A stretch of 7,882 nt of DNA from NCBI GenBank assembly GCA_937901165.1, contig CALCGS010000018.1, positions 1 to 7,882 on the forward strand, given 5' to 3'. Every line of letters begins with the position of its first letter. Positions within the stretch are counted from its first letter, which is position 1. Origin of the DNA: an uncultured Alphaproteobacteria bacterium. GTDB taxonomy: Bacteria > Pseudomonadota > Alphaproteobacteria > Rs-D84. Below the pieces are notes generated by a model. It was not told where the DNA came from, made no database searches, and saw nothing but the letters and a program-made list of their open reading frames with translations. The translations under genes were made by a program, and so were the position numbers. Shown here in pieces: positions 4,650 to 7,882 of this stretch.

Positions 4650-6383
4650 TTATTTCGGCATTTTGATATTATCTGCCATCTGTTTAACAAATTCAGACAA
4701 TTTCAAAACATCCTGTTTTTCATTACCAAAATATCGCAAAGTCACAGACAAATCATTCATTTCCTTTTCGCCCACAACCGCGATAATTGGTGTTTTACTC
4801 AAAGATAATTCACGCACCTTGTAATTGACCTTTTCATCACGCAAATCGGCACGTGCATACACACCAACATTACGCAATTCATCAACAACACGCAACGCAT
4901 ATTCGCGATATTTTTCAGATACAGGCACAACAACCACAGGTTCTGGCGACAACCACAAAGGCAACACGCCAGCCGTTGATTCCAACAACACGCCCATAAA
5001 TCTTTCAATAGACCCCAACATTGCACGATGCAACATAATTGGTCTATGTTTTTCACCATCTTCACCAATATAAGACAAATCGAAACGTTCTGGTAAATTC
5101 ATATCCAATTGAATCGTTCCACACTGCCATATACGTCCGATAGAATCTTTCAAATAATTATCGATTTTTGGTCCGTAAAATGCGGCATCACCTTCTGCTA
5201 TTTCGAATTCTATACCATTTGCCTCTAACGCATGACGAAGTGCACCTTCGGCCTTGTCCCAAATTTCATCAGACCCGATTCGGAATTCAGAATTTTTACG
5301 TGTTGCCAATTTCATAGAAATTTTATCAAATCCGAACTTTGAATAAATATCTTTAATAAAACGCAAAACCTTGACAACTTCGGTCTCCAACTGTTCTTCT
5401 GTACAGAAAATATGTGCATCATCTTGTGTAAATTCACGCACACGCATCAATCCAGACAGTCCGCCTGCGGCCTCGTATCTATTAACCTTGCCAAATTCAG
5501 CCAAATACAAAGGCAAATCTTTATAAGATTTAATCCCCTGACCGAATACCAACATTCCACCTGGGCAAGACATAGGCTTTACACAGAAAGTTTTACCATC
5601 TTGTGTTTTTCCGGAATAATTATGTTCACCATATTTCGCCCAATGTCCAGAACGTTCCCACAAACTTCTATCCATAACAGATGGTGTTGATATTTCCAAA
5701 TATCCGGCATGTTCTTGTCTCATTCTGACATAATCAATCAATTTACGATAAATTTTATAACCCTTGTCGTGCCAAAACACCGCCCCAGGTGCATAATCAG
5801 GTTCAAAATGGAACAAATCCATATCGCGTCCTAATTTACGGTTATCACGATTTGCCGCCTCTTCCATCATTTTAAGATAATCATTTAATTCATCTGCACT
5901 TAAAAAAGCATCGACATAAATTCGTTGCAACATTTTATTTTTTGAATCGCCCTTCCAATAAGCACCGGCGACACTACGAATTTTGAAAGCATCCTTTGGC
6001 AAATCCTTGGATGACGCAACGTGTGGTCCACGACACAAATCGACAAAGTCCCGGAAAGAATAAATAGACAATTCTTGACCATTTGCATCATATTCATTTA
6101 ACCATTCCATTTTATATGGTTGATTTGCAAAAATCTGTTTTGCTTCATCCAAAGAAACGATTCGTTTTTCAAATCGCCCATCAGATTTAATAAGAGCCTT
6201 CATTTCTTTTTCAATTTGTGCGAAATCATCTTCGGAAAACCTGTGTTCCGTATCAAAATCGTAATAGAATCCATTTTCAATTGCGGGCCCCCCAGCAAAT
6301 TTAACATCAGGATATAACTTTTTAACCGCCGCCGCCATAACGTGCGCCAACGAATGCCGAACAGTTTCAACAGGATAAGACAT
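4650..6383 (-). CDS. thrS: Threonyl-tRNA synthetase lacking the N-terminal TGS domain
   Basis: ThrRS charges tRNA-Thr with threonine and edits mischarged serine. The 577-residue product (E. coli: 642) starts directly at the editing domain. HSLAH (His10, His14) matches E. coli His73/His77, and DLCRGPH (Cys117, His121) completes the editing site, followed by GAYWKGDSKNKMLQRIY (140-156). The class II core has motif 2 LMRVREFTQDDAH (312-324) and motif 3 in IMLHRAMLGSIERF (449-462). Zinc ligands are Cys273 (in PMSCPGG), His324 and His452, matching Cys334, His385 and His511. The anticodon-binding domain follows (about 480-577, with ADLRDEKVNYKVRE). About 63 N-terminal residues, the TGS (N1) domain, are absent. 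The ATG at 6383 has AAAGGTG upstream, and an in-frame TAA occurs 34-36 bases upstream with no other start codon between. Confidence 0.96.
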   Translation of the reverse strand: MSYPVETVRHSLAHVMAAAVKKLYPDVKFAGGPAIENGFYYDFDTEHRFSEDDFAQIEKEMKALIKSDGRFEKRIVSLDEAKQIFANQPYKMEWLNEYDANGQELSIYSFRDFVDLCRGPHVASSKDLPKDAFKIRSVAGAYWKGDSKNKMLQRIYVDAFLSADELNDYLKMMEEAANRDNRKLGRDMDLFHFEPDYAPGAVFWHDKGYKIYRKLIDYVRMRQEHAGYLEISTPSVMDRSLWERSGHWAKYGEHNYSGKTQDGKTFCVKPMSCPGGMLVFGQGIKSYKDLPLYLAEFGKVNRYEAAGGLSGLMRVREFTQDDAHIFCTEEQLETEVVKVLRFIKDIYSKFGFDKISMKLATRKNSEFRIGSDEIWDKAEGALRHALEANGIEFEIAEGDAAFYGPKIDNYLKDSIGRIWQCGTIQLDMNLPERFDLSYIGEDGEKHRPIMLHRAMLGSIERFMGVLLESTAGVLPLWLSPEPVVVVPVSEKYREYALRVVDELRNVGVYARADLRDEKVNYKVRELSLSKTPIIAVVGEKEMNDLSVTLRYFGNEKQDVLKLSEFVKQMADNIKMPK

Positions 6384-6426
6384 AATAAAACACCTTTTTT
6401 TATAATTTTTGATTATTTATTTTTTA

Positions 6427-6455
6427 AGTATAGCGAACACACAAAAATAGTGCAA
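6427..6455 (-). promoter_or_regulatory. Sigma70-type promoter for thrS
   Basis: On the minus strand TTGCAC (6450-6455), a 17-base spacer and TATACT (6427-6432) form a good promoter. It would give a 5' leader of roughly 35-40 bases, too short for an E. coli-like thrS translational operator. Confidence 0.65.
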
Positions 6456-6460
6456 ACAAA

Positions 6461-6516
6461 TTTTACCCCCCGCAAGGGGTTGTTGTTATTTCGGTAAAAA
6501 TATTTAACCAAATATT
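6461..6516. repeat. Nested inverted repeats upstream of the thrS promoter
   Basis: Three inverted repeats are packed into 56 bases. CCCC-GCAA-GGGG (6468-6479) lies inside an outer pair TTTTACC (6461-6467) and GGTAAAA (6493-6499). This is followed directly by AATATTT-AACC-AAATATT (6499-6516). The block lies outside the predicted thrS transcript, between the upstream gene's terminator and the thrS -35 box. Its function is unknown: an operator site, a small RNA or a short palindromic repeat are all possible. Confidence 0.4.
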
Positions 6517-6564
6517 CATACTATAAAATATAATTCCAAACACCTTAAAAAGCAAGCAAAACAT

Positions 6565-6594
6565 AAAAAAGCCCTTAAAATCTCTTTTAAGGGC
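6565..6594 (-). terminator. Rho-independent terminator of the Cys-rich gene
   Basis: On the minus strand GCCCTTAAAA, a GAGA loop and TTTTAAGGGC form a perfect 10-bp stem (6571-6594) followed by six T (6565-6570). It lies 23 bases after the stop of the 401-residue gene. Confidence 0.92.
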
Positions 6595-6617
6595 AAACAA
6601 TCGAATTAAAGATTTTT

Positions 6618-7823
6618 TTAATATGTGGACAAACCTACATTAAATTCGTCACCCCAACCAGCAACTTCTTGTCCCCCAACGACACATTTCAAATCTTCAA
6701 ATCCTTGTTCTATTTGATTCTTTTTCACAATTTTACTTGTAATAACAGCCCCAGCGGTTCCCAACACAACCCCCGCCACAGAATCAGAAACCAAACGTGC
6801 CGTATTGAAATTACCTTCGGCATCTTTCCATACAGACCTTTCACCTGCAAATTCATTATGTATCGAATCTATTTTTACTAATAATTCTTTTGCTTCTGCT
6901 TCCTTATTTGCTGCATCACACTTAATTTTTATATCCGCAACAAATTTAGCCAAAACATCTGCGCTTATACTCCCACTTTGACAACTTGTAATTTGCGCCT
7001 GCAACGAAGCTTTTAACTCCTGATCGCCACAACTTGTCAACAATTCCAACGCAACAGTAACATCGCATTTACTTTCATTTGGTACAGGTACACCCGGTAC
7101 ATTACCACCGGCAGCAACACACTTCGCAGACTTCCAATCAAAACTTTTTGCACCATCCACGCAAACACATTTATTTGTATTATAATCAAATGTTGCAACA
7201 GAACTTGGAACTTTACAACAAGCCTCACATTCTGCCTTTGTATCACCACTCATCTTTGCACATCCGGATTTACACGATGATGATGGCTTTGGTGTCGGAT
7301 TTGGTGTCGGTGTCGGATTTGGTGTCGGTGTTGGATTTGGCGTCGGTGTTGGATTTGGCGTCGGTGTATTATTTTTAATTAAACACTTACCAGTTCTCAA
7401 ATCCACTTCATATCCAGCTTTACATTCAATCGCTTTACAAACTAATTTTCCACCTTCACGACATACAACTTCATATTTAACAGCATTTTCATCAGTTTTT
7501 ACCAAGCCAGAACACTCTTCCTTCGTAAATACGTGTTTTAACGCCTTTCCAACATCTAAAGTATCCCTGTCAGTTCCAACAACATTGCTTACATCACAAG
7601 TATCATTCACTATTTCCCATCGATCATCTAGACCACCAGTGTAACAACTATAAGTAACCTTTCTATCTACAACCTCCCCCTTAAAAAAGTGCCCCGGATT
7701 CATGGTAATAACATGCCCACCAGGACACCCAGAACTTCCATCACACTCCCATCCTTTTGCATCACCACTACTTCTATTTCCAGAACCAACATTTTCATAA
7801 CCATGCATAGCTGAATTAAACAT
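6618..7823 (-). CDS. Cys-rich, probably secreted or surface protein with Pro/Thr/Asn linker
   Basis: No named family is recognised. The 401-residue product has four parts. An N-terminal Cys-rich region (1-152) has Cys pairs spaced like disulfide-bonded modules, with KAGYEVDLRTGKCL at 135-148. A linker (153-180) is made of TPTPNP units. A second Cys-rich region (181-240) contains TFDYNTNKCVCVDG and SFDWKSAKC. The C-terminal part (253-401) has an alpha-helical, Ala/Glu/Lys-rich stretch, a Gly/Ala/Val hydrophobic segment (about 344-363) and a tail with QGFEDLKC and GWGDEFNVGL. The many Cys imply an oxidising, extracytoplasmic location, yet the first ATG (7823) encodes no signal peptide, has no good ribosome site, and an in-frame TAG lies two codons upstream. 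The true 5' end may be frameshifted or lie beyond the window. Similar proteins occur, to my recollection, in gut alphaproteobacteria. The gene ends at a strong terminator. Confidence 0.75.
   Translation of the reverse strand: MFNSAMHGYENVGSGNRSSGDAKGWECDGSSGCPGGHVITMNPGHFFKGEVVDRKVTYSCYTGGLDDRWEIVNDTCDVSNVVGTDRDTLDVGKALKHVFTKEECSGLVKTDENAVKYEVVCREGGKLVCKAIECKAGYEVDLRTGKCLIKNNTPTPNPTPTPNPTPTPNPTPTPNPTPKPSSSCKSGCAKMSGDTKAECEACCKVPSSVATFDYNTNKCVCVDGAKSFDWKSAKCVAAGGNVPGVPVPNESKCDVTVALELLTSCGDQELKASLQAQITSCQSGSISADVLAKFVADIKIKCDAANKEAEAKELLVKIDSIHNEFAGERSVWKDAEGNFNTARLVSDSVAGVVLGTAGAVITSKIVKKNQIEQGFEDLKCVVGGQEVAGWGDEFNVGLSTY
7291..7368 (-). repeat. 18-bp in-frame tandem repeat (TPTPNP linker)
   Basis: About four copies of an 18-bp unit, on the plus strand GGTGTCGGTGTCGGATTT with C/T variants, run from 7291 to 7368 (the first and last copies are partial). 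They encode the repeated Thr-Pro-Thr-Pro-Asn-Pro linker. The unit is a multiple of three, so copy-number changes alter linker length without breaking the frame. Confidence 0.85.
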
Positions 7824-7882
7824 AAACTAATCTTAAATCAGCAATAAATAAAAATAAATTAAATAATAAAAATTAATAATGG

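Noticed and set aside
6384..6620. E. coli-like thrS translational operator mimicking the tRNA-Thr anticodon arm
   Set aside because: The best promoter leaves a leader of only about 35-40 bases that shows no anticodon-arm-like hairpin. The structured block lies upstream of the promoter.
7291..7368. CRISPR-like or DNA-level repeat array
   Set aside because: The units are contiguous 18-mers with no spacers and lie within an open reading frame as a Pro/Thr/Asn linker.

Overview
The window is AT-rich and densely packed. Gene content points to an alphaproteobacterium, probably one of the uncultured, low-GC, gut- or host-associated lineages. Three things suggest this: a DksA with an alphaproteobacterial-type C-terminal region, a membrane-anchored SPOR protein directly upstream of tatA (an alphaproteobacterial gene neighbourhood), and a Cys-rich protein with a Pro/Thr/Asn linker. 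The lineage is inferred from protein character alone; no rRNA marker is present.

Layout. (1) Positions 84-2267, minus strand: a tight run of sufS (cysteine desulfurase), a small DUF59/SufT-like Fe-S assembly factor and sufE, followed by an unrecognised 117-residue ORF whose distal part has unusual base composition. (2) Positions 2301-3105, plus strand: thioredoxin and a DksA-family protein that has lost all four zinc-ligand cysteines. This pair diverges from sufS through back-to-back promoters that share one palindromic -10 box, and it ends at a strong bidirectional terminator (about 3121-3149). (3) Positions 3164-4397, minus strand: a SPOR-domain protein, then tatA (59 codons), then a 63-residue exported protein of unknown function with its own extended -10 promoter. 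(4) Positions 4460-6383, minus strand: threonyl-tRNA synthetase without the usual N-terminal TGS domain, followed by a 43-residue lipoprotein. (5) Positions 6618-7823, minus strand: a 401-residue Cys-rich, probably surface or secreted protein with an 18-bp in-frame tandem repeat. Its signal peptide is not visible in frame.

How the genes fit together. The Suf proteins mobilise sulfur for Fe-S clusters, and thioredoxin and DksA on the other side of the shared promoter are redox and transcription-control proteins, so sufS and trxA may be co-regulated. SPOR, TatA, the lipoprotein, the 63-residue protein and the Cys-rich protein all concern the envelope or export. Gene ends are very compact: two small genes (tatA and the lipoprotein) have stop codons inside or beside terminator-like hairpins.

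No mobile element, CRISPR array, tRNA or rRNA was recognised. No gene-free stretch exceeds 300 bases. The most unusual points are the zinc-less DksA, the TGS-less ThrRS, the two very small genes (tatA and the lipoprotein), and the unresolved 5' end of the Cys-rich gene.
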